Shown here: in pieces, positions 36,268 through 45,141 of the stretch | Position numbering within the stretch: the stretch's first letter is position 1 | Layout: each line of letters opens with the position of its first letter | From: Chthonomonadaceae bacterium | GTDB lineage: Bacteria; Armatimonadota; Fimbriimonadia; Fimbriimonadales; Fimbriimonadaceae | NCBI GenBank assembly: GCA_015709495.1 | Contig: CP054189.1 | Span: 1,736,001 to 1,800,000 of the forward strand | Length of the DNA stretch: 64,000 nucleotides | Direction of reading: 5' to 3' | Translations under genes and position numbers: made by a program | The notes under the pieces: generated by a model | Told to the model about the DNA's origin: nothing | Databases searched by the model: none | What the model saw: only the letters and a program-made list of their open reading frames with translations

Positions 36268-36307
36268 CTGCGGCTCCCCGCAGTCCTTGACTGCGTCGAG
36301 GACGCAG
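36268..36307 (+). terminator. Tandem stem-loops after the pentapeptide-repeat gene
   Basis: CTGCGG (36268-36273) pairs with CCGCAG (36278-36283), and CTGCGTC (36291-36297) with GACGCAG (36301-36307). They follow the stop codon directly but lack a T-run, so an intrinsic terminator is only possible. Confidence 0.35.
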
Positions 36308-36455
36308 CGCCGACTCCCTCTGGGGGCCTATCGAATTCAGCGAGCCTGAATCGAAGGCTGTCCATACCGTGTCGATTACTTCCGGTCCGAACGCTGGTAG
36401 AAATGCTGGGAATCTCGAAACAGGTCCATTCTGAGTATTGCTTTGCGCCGAAGGT

Positions 36456-36464
36456 TGATACAAT
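36456..36464 (+). promoter_or_regulatory. Extended -10 promoter of the second PEP-CTERM gene
   Basis: TGATACAAT gives a TG-extended -10 box about 47 bases before ATG 36512. A weak -35-like TTGCTT lies 15 bases further up. Confidence 0.45.
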
Positions 36465-36511
36465 TCGAGAGACGGAGCCCTCGTTTTGGGGTGCGTTCGA
36501 GGAGGGTCATT

Positions 36512-37459
36512 ATGGTGTTCGCTTATTTGGGGCATGGTCCCCGCTCGCCTGAAAACTACCGGCAACGCCCTTTGCGATCAATGCGGTTCGCTGGGGTACT
36601 TCACGGGGCAGGATTGGCTGGACTTCTTGTCGTTTCTGCGGTTGCCCAAGCCGACATCGCAAACGGCTTTGCCGAATTTCTGCACGATGTCAACGCCAAG
36701 TTTCAGGTTGATTCATTTCCTCCGGGCTTCACAGTAGCTGAAAACGGCAGTGTCGGGGAGGGCGTACTCTGGTCCAACGCATACCACGGTGCGCACGACT
36801 TCAAGCTGTTTCCGACCACACCGGCTTACGACAAGTCGACGGCTTCAAACGGCGACTTCGAGAACTCCCACAACAGAGTGAAATACGAGTTCTTACCGAA
36901 CTTTCCCACGTACGTCTCGGTGTCCGCAGGGACGCAGTCGGACAGTCAGGCCGCCTCGGGGGAGTTCAAGCTTCATTATTCCGAATCCTACGCGCGGACG
37001 TCGGTGCTTCAAAAACTCGGAGTGACCCGTTCGGGCGCGGGAATCGCAGACCCGCCCATCTTCGGAGTTCTCATTCGGGCGGATGCTGACGCGGTCCACC
37101 TCAAGGCCAGGAAAGAAGGAAACGCACATGCCATTTCCTCCGTCTCCATTAACCTCATCGGAACGATCAAGAACAACAAGGTGGCTGGCGCGCCGGCCGA
37201 GAACCTGTTGGGGAAGCAGGTCCTGAGCAAACGCATTACGGCGAACGACGAGTGGTTCTCTCCGCTCATCAACCAGTCCATGTGGCTGGACTTGCCCGAT
37301 TGGACTCGCTTGTCCGGGGCGGATTTCGACCTGAATCTTGGGCTGGAATTGAGGATGGTCACTTATGCCGAAGTCGTGCCAGAACCAGGGACGCTTGGAG
37401 CCCTATGCCTAGGCCTGCTCGCCCTGCGCGCAAGCCGAAAACGCTGCCGGAAGGGCTGA
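36512..37459 (+). CDS. PEP-CTERM sorting-domain exported protein, second copy
   Basis: A 315-residue exported protein ending in the PEP-CTERM signal (VPEPGTL, hydrophobic helix, RASRKRCRKG). ATG 36512 has GGAGGG five bases upstream and so beats ATG 36581, although it gives an unusually long basic n-region before the hydrophobic segment (GLAGLLVVSAVAQA). The mature part is beta-rich (FLHDVNAKFQVDSF, HAISSVSINLIGT) and matches no enzyme. An exosortase elsewhere in the genome would process it. It may be an extracellular matrix component. It converges on the sulfatase gene. Confidence 0.85.
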   Translation: MVFAYLGHGPRSPENYRQRPLRSMRFAGVLHGAGLAGLLVVSAVAQADIANGFAEFLHDVNAKFQVDSFPPGFTVAENGSVGEGVLWSNAYHGAHDFKLFPTTPAYDKSTASNGDFENSHNRVKYEFLPNFPTYVSVSAGTQSDSQAASGEFKLHYSESYARTSVLQKLGVTRSGAGIADPPIFGVLIRADADAVHLKARKEGNAHAISSVSINLIGTIKNNKVAGAPAENLLGKQVLSKRITANDEWFSPLINQSMWLDLPDWTRLSGADFDLNLGLELRMVTYAEVVPEPGTLGALCLGLLALRASRKRCRKG

Positions 37460-37504
37460 TCGCCTGATCTTGGGCGGCAAGGGGAGGAGGCGGGGCGCGC
37501 TCCG

Positions 37505-40027
37505 TTACCTCCCGGCGCTCTCGATCGCGAGCCGGTCGAGTTCAGTAAGTTTGAACCGAACGCTGACAATATAGGGAGGTTTACCGGCTTCCCAATGGCC
37601 ATACGTAGTGCAAACGAAGGTTCCGTCAGGCAGAACCTCGACGCCAGGGTAGGCGCAATCGGCGCCTTGGAGGTTGTCCATGAGACGAACCCGGTACTGC
37701 CCCGGCTTGCCGGATTCAATATCTTCGAACCTCCCCACCCAGGCCACCCAGTCGCCGTGGGTCGGGCTTCCCGAAGCCATGTCGCGGAAGCTGATGACCA
37801 GGCGGCCGTCCGGCCCGTACTTCGCAGTATGACGGTCCCCCGTAAGTTCCCTTGCAACCTCTCGCGGCTCAGACCAGGAGGCTCCTTCGTCCTCGGAGAC
37901 GATCACGAACGAGTTCTTCAGGCGGCGGTTTTCGCGAAGCAAGACGGCCATGCGTTTCCCATCGGGCGAGCGCACCAGGCCTGGTTCGCAAAGGTGGACG
38001 TCGGATCGGCTCAGGACCTCCTCGGGGAAGGACCACGATAAACCACCGTCGCTTGAGAAGGTCTTATAGAGCGTGAACGTCCCGGCCGCCTTGCCGCCTG
38101 CTCGAAAGAACCTGCCATCGTCGTGGAACATTGCCAAATAGCGTCCGTCCGAGAGCCTTTCGACGAAACCCATGACGACGATTCCGCCCCAATCGCCTGC
38201 GGGCTTGAGCGGAGTCCAATTCGCGCCGTCGTCTTCGCTGAACGAAAGCCTCGCCGGGTACAAACCAGACCACAGGATGAGGCGCTTCTTGCCGGAAGGG
38301 TCGATCGTTCGAAAGACCGTGGGGGTCTCCAGGCTCGTCGCCCAGTTCTCAGGGACCGGGAGCCTACCGCTCCAAGTGAGCCCGCCGTTCGTGCTCTTCT
38401 TGAGGACGATCGGGCCTTTGCCGTGGCCTCGGGGGTAGGTGGCAAGAATCGTGCGCTGGTCTTCGAGCAGCAGAGTCGACACGTGGCCGAGGTACTGGCC
38501 CTCCTCTCGATCGACGACGACCTGCCTTCCTCGATCCTGCGAGAGGTCGAGCCACTTCGCCTGGGCCCCCTGATCGAGAGCCTGAATCGGGAAGTCCCGC
38601 GAGGGAAGATGCTCGCGCTCGGCAAGGGCCAGGAGTTCCCGGACGGCTTGGGGACGTTGCTTGGCGAGGTCGTTCGATTCCGTTGGGTCAGCGGAAAGGT
38701 CATAGAGTTCAACCGCTTCAGGAGCGTTCTTTAGGTTCGGCCGAACGATCTTTAGGTCGCCTCGAATCACGGCCTGCTGCTGCGTGCCTTCCGGGTACTC
38801 GAAATAGAGAAAGTCGTGTTTCCTCACTTGGGATAGGCCGAGCAACGTTGGCGCGAAGCTGATCCCGTCGAGACCGGTTGGGACGCTCGCGCCGCAGATC
38901 TCTGCGATCGTGGGGAACAGGTCATACGTTGCCCACATCGAGTTCTCAACCCTAGCGGGCCGGATTCTTGACTTCCAACGAGCCAGGAAGGGAACCCGAA
39001 TCCCGCCCTCATACAGGTTCGTTTTCATGCCGCGCAACTCGCCCAGCGAAGCGAAGAACTGCCGGTCGACGCCTCCGTTTGGCGCGGTTCCATTGTCGGA
39101 CTTGAATATGAAAAGGGTGTCGTCCGCAAGGCCCAAACCCTCGACGAGGTCGACGAGCCTCCCGACCGAGTGGTCGAGGTACGAGATCATCGCTGCGTAG
39201 GTGGCGCGGGGCCTCTCGCTGGGAAGGTAGCCGTTTTGACCGAGGTAAGGCGCAGGGTCCCACTCCCTCGGAAAACGCTCCACCCAGTCTTTGGGTGCTT
39301 GCAGTGCTGCGTGGGGAATCGTGGACGCAAAGTACAAGAAGAACGGCTTGTCCTTGCTCCTTGTGACGAACTCTTCTGCTTGTTCGAGCATGAGTTCGGG
39401 CGCATACTGCTCTCCCATAAACGAATCATAGGTTTCTGGCGGGGAACTGAGCCGCTGGTGGGCGCCGAAGTACCGATTGTTCTCGAGCAGAAACACGTCG
39501 TGGTTGCGCCAGAGGTGGGTGGGAGTGTAGTTGTGGGCTTGCCGCTGGCACAGGTACCCGAAGAAGAAGTCGAAGCCCTGCCGAAGGGGATGGCCCTCCG
39601 AACCGGGACCTCCCAGCCCCCACTTGCCTACGCAGGCCGTCGCGTAGCCCTTCTGTCGAAGCACCTCTGCGAGAGTGACCTCTTCGTCGGGCAGGGGGTG
39701 TTGCCCTTCACCTTGGTTGAGCCCCCAACCACCGACCTCCTTGTTCCCTCGAATCGAGGCGTGGCCGGTGTGCTTTCCCGTAAGCAGCGAACACCGTGTA
39801 GGGGCGCAAACGGTGCTGGCCGAGTAGAACCTCGTGAACCGAACCCCCTCTTCGGCAAAGGCATCGAGGCGGGGCGTGGCCATTCGCTGTTGCCCATAGG
39901 AGCCCAGCTCACCGATGCCGAGGTCGTCGGCCATGATCAGGATCACGTTGGGCGGCCGGGAGCCTTGGAGCGGGGCGCCGGGTTCGATCGCCGAAAACGC
40001 AAGGAGAGTCGTCAGGGCCCCGAGCAT
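37505..40027 (-). CDS. Exported sulfatase fused to a sialidase-fold domain
   Basis: An 840-residue two-domain exported protein. Residues 25-460 are an arylsulfatase: NVILIMADDLGIGELGSYG binds metal, and CAPTR (Cys74) is the CxPxR site converted to formylglycine. LYFEYPEGTQQQAV ends that part. Residues from about 490 form a BNR/sialidase-like propeller with four Asp-box motifs of the SxDxGxxW type (STNGGLTW, SEDDGANW, SSDGGLSW, SEDEGASW). Start ATG 40027 sits six bases after a TAAAGT hexamer. The fusion suggests removal of sulfate and then cleavage of a terminal sugar from the same sulfated glycan. The sialidase catalytic residues were not all located. Confidence 0.9.
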   Translation of the reverse strand: MLGALTTLLAFSAIEPGAPLQGSRPPNVILIMADDLGIGELGSYGQQRMATPRLDAFAEEGVRFTRFYSASTVCAPTRCSLLTGKHTGHASIRGNKEVGGWGLNQGEGQHPLPDEEVTLAEVLRQKGYATACVGKWGLGGPGSEGHPLRQGFDFFFGYLCQRQAHNYTPTHLWRNHDVFLLENNRYFGAHQRLSSPPETYDSFMGEQYAPELMLEQAEEFVTRSKDKPFFLYFASTIPHAALQAPKDWVERFPREWDPAPYLGQNGYLPSERPRATYAAMISYLDHSVGRLVDLVEGLGLADDTLFIFKSDNGTAPNGGVDRQFFASLGELRGMKTNLYEGGIRVPFLARWKSRIRPARVENSMWATYDLFPTIAEICGASVPTGLDGISFAPTLLGLSQVRKHDFLYFEYPEGTQQQAVIRGDLKIVRPNLKNAPEAVELYDLSADPTESNDLAKQRPQAVRELLALAEREHLPSRDFPIQALDQGAQAKWLDLSQDRGRQVVVDREEGQYLGHVSTLLLEDQRTILATYPRGHGKGPIVLKKSTNGGLTWSGRLPVPENWATSLETPTVFRTIDPSGKKRLILWSGLYPARLSFSEDDGANWTPLKPAGDWGGIVVMGFVERLSDGRYLAMFHDDGRFFRAGGKAAGTFTLYKTFSSDGGLSWSFPEEVLSRSDVHLCEPGLVRSPDGKRMAVLLRENRRLKNSFVIVSEDEGASWSEPREVARELTGDRHTAKYGPDGRLVISFRDMASGSPTHGDWVAWVGRFEDIESGKPGQYRVRLMDNLQGADCAYPGVEVLPDGTFVCTTYGHWEAGKPPYIVSVRFKLTELDRLAIESAGR

Positions 40028-40033
40028 GGGCAC

Positions 40034-40039
40034 ACTTTA
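40034..40039 (-). promoter_or_regulatory. -10 hexamer of a predicted leaderless transcript (sulfatase gene)
   Basis: TAAAGT on the minus strand lies six bases before ATG 40027, with no ribosome site. Confidence 0.48.
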
Positions 40040-40107
40040 CCGCAGACAAAATTGCCGACGGCTCGGGACGGAAGTTCGTAGACGTTCGCAAGGAGACCCG
40101 CCGCGCA

Positions 40108-41016
40108 ATGTCCATCCGACCCGTCAAGCGAATCGCCAAGGCTAAGCCGACCCTCGAAGGAGCCGGGGTCCACCTCCACCGCGCGTTTGGCTTCGGGGCG
40201 ACGAGGGAATTCGATCCTTTCTTGCTGCTCGACGACTTTCGCAACGAGAGCCCCGAGAACTACTTGGCGGGGTTCCCCTGGCACCCTCACCGCGGAATTG
40301 AGACGATCACTTATGTTCTAGCGGGGACGGTTCAGCACGGCGACAGCATCGGCAACTCGGGCGTGATCGGCCCTGGTGATGTGCAGTGGATGACCGCAGG
40401 AAGCGGGATTATCCACCAGGAAATGCCCAAAGGCGATGCGCTCGGCAAGATGCACGGATTCCAGCTTTGGGGCAACCTGCCGAGTTCGCTCAAGATGACC
40501 GCGCCGCATTATCAGGAGGTGCAGTCTGCGGCGATCCCGGTGGTCGTTGAAGACGATGGTGTGGCGGCGAGGGTCGTTTGCGGAGAGTTTTGGGGGGCGA
40601 ATGGGCCGGTGGACGGTCTCGCCGCGGAGCCGATTTATCTGGACCTATCGGTTCCCGCTGGACGCCGAAGGACATTTCGGGTGGACACCAGCCGCAACGC
40701 GTTCGCTTACGTGTTTGAGGGCGCGGCCAAGTTCTGCAACGCCTCCGAGCCGTTTGCCGTCCCGACCGAGAGCATGGGATGGCATGAAACGAACGCTCCC
40801 ACGCAGGCCGACAACCGAACTCTCGTGCTGTTTGATTCGGGCGACGAGGTGACGGTCGAGGCGGGTGAAGAGGGCGTGCGGTTTCTGTTCGTGTCCGGTA
40901 AGCCTCTCAGGGAGCCGGTCGCTTGGTATGGCCCGATCGTGATGAACACAGCGGAGGAACTGAAGGCGGCGTTCGACGAGTTGCAGCAGGGTACGTTTTT
41001 GAAGCATCCGGACTAG
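40108..41016 (+). CDS. Pirin-family bicupin protein
   Basis: A 302-residue cupin pair. The metal ligands are FPWHPHRGIETITYV near residue 57 and SGIIHQEMP near 99, as in pirin and bacterial quercetinase-like YhhW. These bind iron or a similar metal in the cytoplasm; some cleave quercetin, and others act as redox-sensing regulators. The second cupin (FAYVFEGAAKF) is poorer in ligands. AAGGAG lies about 12 bases upstream of ATG 40108. It is followed after 42 bases by a flavin reductase gene, which suggests a shared redox role. Confidence 0.92.
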   Translation: MSIRPVKRIAKAKPTLEGAGVHLHRAFGFGATREFDPFLLLDDFRNESPENYLAGFPWHPHRGIETITYVLAGTVQHGDSIGNSGVIGPGDVQWMTAGSGIIHQEMPKGDALGKMHGFQLWGNLPSSLKMTAPHYQEVQSAAIPVVVEDDGVAARVVCGEFWGANGPVDGLAAEPIYLDLSVPAGRRRTFRVDTSRNAFAYVFEGAAKFCNASEPFAVPTESMGWHETNAPTQADNRTLVLFDSGDEVTVEAGEEGVRFLFVSGKPLREPVAWYGPIVMNTAEELKAAFDELQQGTFLKHPD

Positions 41017-41058
41017 GGCAGAAGAACGGGTCGGCAAAAGCAGAAGGAGTCGGAGTTC

Positions 41059-41613
41059 ATGAGATCGCAGGTTATTGCATTCGCGGGTTCGCTGCGGAAG
41101 GGCTCGTATAACCGATGTCTCATCGAAAATTCGAAGCGGCTCGCTCCCGAGGGGATGGAGATTGACCACGTGGTTCTGGACGACGTTCCGCTTTACAACA
41201 CTGATGTCGAAACCGAGAAGTTCCCCGAAGCGGTCGTCCGACTCAAGGAGCAGATACGCGCCGCTGACGGAGTATTGATGGCAGTACCTGAGCACAATTT
41301 CTCGTTTTCAGCGGTACTGAAGAACGTCACCGAATGGCTATCCCGCCCGCCGCGGGAGAATTCCGTACTCGAAAACAAGCCGGTGATTCTCCAGTCGGCC
41401 TCGACTTCTTGGTCGGGTGGCCTTCGGGCTCAACTCCAGCTACACCAAACCTTGAACTACTTCCTGGTGCGCCTCATGCGGTTTCCTGAGGTGTGTGTAG
41501 GGAACTGCGCGACGAAATTCGACGACGCAGGAATCCTGATCGATGAACCCACAGTCAAGCGGATCCAGACTCAGTTAGAATCGTTTCAGCAATTCATGCG
41601 AGGCGAGGGATGA
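41059..41613 (+). CDS. NADPH-dependent FMN reductase
   Basis: A 184-residue flavodoxin-like quinone or chromate reductase. GSLRKGSYNR near residue 10 binds the FMN phosphate, PEHNFSFSAVLKNVTEWLSRP near 77-97 is the family signature around the flavin, and STSWSGG lies near 114. AAGGAG lies about eight bases before ATG 41059. It probably reduces quinones or metals and protects against oxidative stress. It is co-oriented with the pirin gene. Confidence 0.92.
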   Translation: MRSQVIAFAGSLRKGSYNRCLIENSKRLAPEGMEIDHVVLDDVPLYNTDVETEKFPEAVVRLKEQIRAADGVLMAVPEHNFSFSAVLKNVTEWLSRPPRENSVLENKPVILQSASTSWSGGLRAQLQLHQTLNYFLVRLMRFPEVCVGNCATKFDDAGILIDEPTVKRIQTQLESFQQFMRGEG

Positions 41614-41622
41614 GGGCCGGAC

Positions 41623-42354
41623 TTATTCCGCGATCCCCATGGACTCCTCAAACCCGGCCATCAGGTTGAGGGCGTGGACGAGTTGGGCTGCGCCGCATTT
41701 GCCGTTGCGATCGGCGATCACGCGGACGGCCACCAAGCACGTTGGCTCGTCGCTCGCGCTCACTTCAACCGAATAGAATGCGTAGGGAGACCCCTCGACC
41801 TCGTCCCAGGGCAAGGTCGGTCCGGGCCTCTCCCAGACGAAGAACGACCGGCCGAAGGACTCTTCATACAGGGACCGGACCTCCTCTGGAGAATCGGGCG
41901 TCCGGACGACCGCCATGCCCGTGCAGGCGAGGACCGTTCCCGCATCGACGGGCTCGTAAACGCAATGTGCTTCGCCCGTCCAAGACTCGGTCGCCAGCCA
42001 CGCGGCGACGTCTTCCCCCGAGTCTTCGAAGGAGAAGGCGATGCTCGGAGGCTCAAGGGGCGCGCCCGCGCGGAGCAGCGGCCCGACCGCAATCAGGGCA
42101 AGGGTGGAGGCGGATCCAGGGACCGACATTTCGTCGGCGCATACGATCGGGTTGTTGTCCATCAACTCGATCAGTCCCTTGACCGGGAGGTCGGGACGAT
42201 CCACCTCGATGCGGCGTTCCCAAGCGCCTTGCTGGAACCGAATGCCGGAGGTCGCTTCTTCCATCCACTCGATATGCGGATGGCGAGACAGAAGGCGCGA
42301 CAGCCCCTCGATTGGGGCGGCCCACACCTGCACCGTCGAAGTAGCGACTTCCAT
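41623..42354 (-). CDS. Degenerate semialdehyde-dehydrogenase-like protein (no catalytic Cys)
   Basis: A 243-residue protein that resembles the second domain of aspartate-semialdehyde dehydrogenase or ArgC. SVPGSASTLALIAVGPLLRAG near 77-97 aligns with the family's PxCST or PGCYPT active-site helix, but the Cys is Ser81. VRVIADRNGKCGAAQ near 211 aligns with the conserved DNxRKGAA motif. The NAD-binding Rossmann domain is largely missing, since only about 70 residues precede the active-site motif. It is therefore unlikely to be a working dehydrogenase. GGAGGGG precedes ATG 42354. It is the third gene after alanine dehydrogenase, with 13-base spacing. Confidence 0.68.
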   Translation of the reverse strand: MEVATSTVQVWAAPIEGLSRLLSRHPHIEWMEEATSGIRFQQGAWERRIEVDRPDLPVKGLIELMDNNPIVCADEMSVPGSASTLALIAVGPLLRAGAPLEPPSIAFSFEDSGEDVAAWLATESWTGEAHCVYEPVDAGTVLACTGMAVVRTPDSPEEVRSLYEESFGRSFFVWERPGPTLPWDEVEGSPYAFYSVEVSASDEPTCLVAVRVIADRNGKCGAAQLVHALNLMAGFEESMGIAE

Positions 42355-42367
42355 GCGCCCCCCTCCG

Positions 42368-43060
42368 TCACACCCTCTTGACGGTGACGGTCGAGTTCAG
42401 TTTCATGGGTTTTCCGCCGTTCTGGCCGGGCATCGTGACGGTCATCTTGATGTTCGACGATTGCAGCGAGCCGTCGGAAAGGCGAAGCATCGACTCGCCT
42501 GAGCCGGTGATCGTCATGCCGCTTCCGCCACCCTTGACCGTTGAGGAGACCACGGCGACGTCGAGGTTGCCGACTTTCTTGACGGCGACCAGCTTATAGG
42601 TTGCGGTGAGTTTGCCGCCCGCTCCCATCTGCCCTGGACCCGCCATCTCGCCGCTCCACGTGCCTCCGATGCCGACCGGCTTGTCAGGGAACGTAATGTT
42701 CGAAACCTGCTGAGAAGCAGACCCTCCCACGATCTTGCCTTTGCTATCGAGCTTGAGCGTCTGGATGGTCGGTTTGCCTTGCGCCTGGCCGTTCACAACC
42801 GGCGGGCCGACGGTGAACTCGACGGTGGCGACTCCATTTGCGACCGAAAGGACTTTCTGGCTGAACGGGGTACTGAAGGGCATTGAACCGCCGGTGGGCA
42901 GGGACGTCGTTGCCGTCATCTGGTACTTGGAGATCACGCCCTTGGTGAACTTCATGCGGAAGAGATAACCGTTGCCGCTCTTGCTGATTTGGGGTAGCGC
43001 CGCCGTAGCTGAGAAACCGAGCAGCAGCGCCGCGGGGATGACCTTTCGCAATGTTTTCAT
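42368..43060 (-). CDS. Exported protein of unknown function
   Basis: A 230-residue secreted protein. AAGGAG is six bases before ATG 43060, and the signal peptide is MKTLRKVIPAALLLGFSATA. The mature part is beta-rich, glycine- and serine-rich, with two similar halves (VLSVANGVATVEFTV, KGGGSGMTITGSGESMLRL) and a repeated TVT pattern. I recognise no family with certainty; it looks like a periplasmic beta-sandwich. It lies 9 bases after alanine dehydrogenase and so belongs to that operon. Confidence 0.75.
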   Translation of the reverse strand: MKTLRKVIPAALLLGFSATAALPQISKSGNGYLFRMKFTKGVISKYQMTATTSLPTGGSMPFSTPFSQKVLSVANGVATVEFTVGPPVVNGQAQGKPTIQTLKLDSKGKIVGGSASQQVSNITFPDKPVGIGGTWSGEMAGPGQMGAGGKLTATYKLVAVKKVGNLDVAVVSSTVKGGGSGMTITGSGESMLRLSDGSLQSSNIKMTVTMPGQNGGKPMKLNSTVTVKRV

Positions 43061-43069
43061 CTTGTCTCC

Positions 43070-44197
43070 TTATACGTTGACGGTTCGGGGCAGGTTGAGG
43101 TACTCGATTGCCGGGACGAACGGGTACCCAAACTGCTCGGCGATAGGCTGCAGCGTGACCGCGCCCTCGGCGACGTTGAGTCCCTTTCGGAGCGCCTCGT
43201 CTTGCCGGAGGGCGTCGAGTCCGTGGTCGGCGATTCTGAGCACGTAGGGAAGGGTGGCGTTTGTGAGGGCATAGGTGCTGGTGTGGGCCACCGCGCCGGG
43301 CATATTGGCCACCGCATAATGAACGACCCCGTCCACGGTATACACCGGGTTCCCGTGCGTGGTGGCTTTCGTCGTTTCAAAACAGCCGCCTTGGTCGACG
43401 CTGACGTCCACCATCACGGAACCCTGCTTCATGGAACTCAGCATGTCTCGGCGGATCAGTACGGGCGCGCGCGCCCCCACAAGGTAAACGGCGCCCACCA
43501 CGAGGTCGGCTTCTTGAATGACGTCCGCGATCGTTCCGGGGTTGCTGTGGAGGGTGATGACGTTGTTCGGGAAGATGTCGTCGAAGTAGCGAAGCCGGTC
43601 TAAGTTCACGTCGAGAACGTACACCGTCGCCCCAAGGCCAGCGGCGAGCTTCACTGCGTTGATCCCGACGATCCCTCCGCCGATCACGGCAACGATGCCC
43701 GGCCGGACTCCCGGCACGCCGGAGAGAAGCACGCCGCGTCCGCCCATGGGCCTTTCGAGGTATTTCGCGCCCTGCTGGATGCTCAGCCGGCCGGCAACTT
43801 CGCTCATCGGCGTCAGCAGCGGCAGGGTCCCATGCAACTCGACTGTCTCGTAGGCGATGCAGACCGCCTGGCTCTCGACCATCCCCCGCATGAGCGTTTC
43901 CGAGGCCGCGAAGTGGAAGTAGGTGAAGATGACCTGCTTGGGGCGGGTTCGCGGGAACTCGACGGACTGGGGCTCCTTCACCTTCACGATCAGGTCGGCT
44001 TGGCTCCACACCTCGTCGACCGGCGCGATTTCTGCGCCCGCCGCTCGGTAGTCGGAATCGGGAATGTGCGTGCCTTCGCCAGCGCCTTGCTCGACCACGA
44101 CACGGTGCCCGTGTTGGGTCAAGAGGAGGACTCCGGCAGGGGTCATGGCGACGCGGTATTCGTCAGGTTTGATCTCTTTGGGGACGCCGACAACCAT
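43070..44197 (-). CDS. ald: Alanine dehydrogenase
   Basis: NAD-dependent reversible deamination of L-alanine to pyruvate and ammonium. The length of 375 residues is standard. PKEIKPDEYRVAMTP marks the N-terminus. The pyruvate and catalytic residues lie in IVKVKEPQ near 72 and TYFHFA near 93. VAVIGGGIVGINAVKLA near 168 is the nucleotide fold, and VDVSVDQGGCFET near 266 is the family signature with the catalytic Asp. It is the first gene of a three-gene unit with two genes of unknown function. GGAG lies about 13 bases upstream of ATG 44197, rather far. Confidence 0.96.
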   Translation of the reverse strand: MVVGVPKEIKPDEYRVAMTPAGVLLLTQHGHRVVVEQGAGEGTHIPDSDYRAAGAEIAPVDEVWSQADLIVKVKEPQSVEFPRTRPKQVIFTYFHFAASETLMRGMVESQAVCIAYETVELHGTLPLLTPMSEVAGRLSIQQGAKYLERPMGGRGVLLSGVPGVRPGIVAVIGGGIVGINAVKLAAGLGATVYVLDVNLDRLRYFDDIFPNNVITLHSNPGTIADVIQEADLVVGAVYLVGARAPVLIRRDMLSSMKQGSVMVDVSVDQGGCFETTKATTHGNPVYTVDGVVHYAVANMPGAVAHTSTYALTNATLPYVLRIADHGLDALRQDEALRKGLNVAEGAVTLQPIAEQFGYPFVPAIEYLNLPRTVNV

Positions 44198-44287
44198 AGG
44201 TTCGTGAACTCCGAATCGAGAAGTCAGAAAGCCCCACGAGTGTACCTTCGCGGGGTAGCCGCAGGGGCGGTCCAGCGCGCCCGCGAG

Positions 44288-45067
44288 CTACTCGATGGAC
44301 TTGAGCTCGATTTCGAAGAACAGCAGGCTTTCGCCGGGGATGAAACCGGTCCCGCTCCTTCCGAAGGCGGTTTCTGGCGGAAGTCGCAGGCGACGCTTGC
44401 CGCCAACCTTCATGCCGATCATTCCCGCGTCCACTCCCTTGAGCGCTTGCCCGACGCCCAATGTGAAGCTGACCGGCTGCTTCTTCTTGTAAGTCGAATC
44501 GACCAGCTTCCCGTTGGCTAAGGTGCAAATGTATTCGACCGTGACGTGGTCGCCTTTTTGGGCCTCGCGACCCGATCCCGCGACGAGGTCTTGCTGGTCG
44601 AAAACTCGCTCCTCGCCCTTTTTCACGATCTCGTCGAGCCGCACCTCGAACTCGAGGTCGCTGTTTGCGGGGATGGGCCCGAGTTCCATGTCGCCGTAGG
44701 CAAGGCGGGACGGGATCCTCAGCTTGCGAACTCCCCCCACCTTCATCCCCATGATGCCGAGCCTCCAGCCTTCGATGACCTGATCCCGCAAGCCAAGGTC
44801 AAACGTGAACGGCATCGCTTCGGGCTTGTCGTTCGATTCAAACACGGTGCCGTCCATCAGCCTGCCCGTGTAGGTGATATAGACGCGGTCGCCCTCTTCG
44901 GCGAGTTGCCCGGTGCCTACCTTGAGGTCGGACGTTTCCAACTCCTTGAGACCCTTCGTATCGGGTTGGGAGGCGTCGCCCGAGGCGCTCGGCGAAGCTG
45001 AACTCCCGCATCCCACGACGAACGCGAGGGCAGGCACGACAAAAAAGGCGCAAAGGGTGGCGCGCAT
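44288..45067 (-). CDS. Lipoprotein with two FKBP-type peptidyl-prolyl isomerase domains
   Basis: A 259-residue lipoprotein. The lipobox is FVVGC in the first 20 residues. Two FKBP domains follow: residues about 45-150 (VYITYTGRLMDGTVFESN, VIEGWRLGIMGMKVGG, RLAYGDM) and about 160-259 (VTVEYICTLANGKLVDST, LKGVDAGMIGMKVGGKR, ETAFGRSG). Both keep most of the hydrophobic pocket, though the second has ETAFGRSG instead of the usual YG. It would help fold periplasmic or outer-membrane proteins. A TAAATT hexamer six bases before ATG 45067 suggests a leaderless mRNA; AGAGGT is present but 13 bases away. Confidence 0.9.
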   Translation of the reverse strand: MRATLCAFFVVPALAFVVGCGSSASPSASGDASQPDTKGLKELETSDLKVGTGQLAEEGDRVYITYTGRLMDGTVFESNDKPEAMPFTFDLGLRDQVIEGWRLGIMGMKVGGVRKLRIPSRLAYGDMELGPIPANSDLEFEVRLDEIVKKGEERVFDQQDLVAGSGREAQKGDHVTVEYICTLANGKLVDSTYKKKQPVSFTLGVGQALKGVDAGMIGMKVGGKRRLRLPPETAFGRSGTGFIPGESLLFFEIELKSIE

Positions 45068-45073
45068 AGCAGC

Positions 45074-45079
45074 AATTTA
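45074..45079 (-). promoter_or_regulatory. -10 hexamer of a predicted leaderless transcript (FKBP gene)
   Basis: TAAATT on the minus strand lies six bases before ATG 45067. A distant AGAGGT could instead serve as ribosome site, so the call is tentative. Confidence 0.4.
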
Positions 45080-45127
45080 CCTCTAACAACAGGCGATTCG
45101 CCCCAGTTCCCAAGGCGCTTGAACCGG

Positions 45128-45133
45128 TACAAT
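45128..45133 (+). promoter_or_regulatory. -10 hexamer of a predicted leaderless transcript (smpB)
   Basis: TACAAT lies eight bases before ATG 45142. The spacer (TCCGCCCC) is C-rich and cannot act as a Shine-Dalgarno sequence. Confidence 0.52.
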
Positions 45134-45141
45134 TCCGCCCC

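Noticed and set aside
39170-40081. A 303-codon plus-strand frame opposite the sulfatase
   Set aside because: Antisense shadow of the CxPxR-containing domain.
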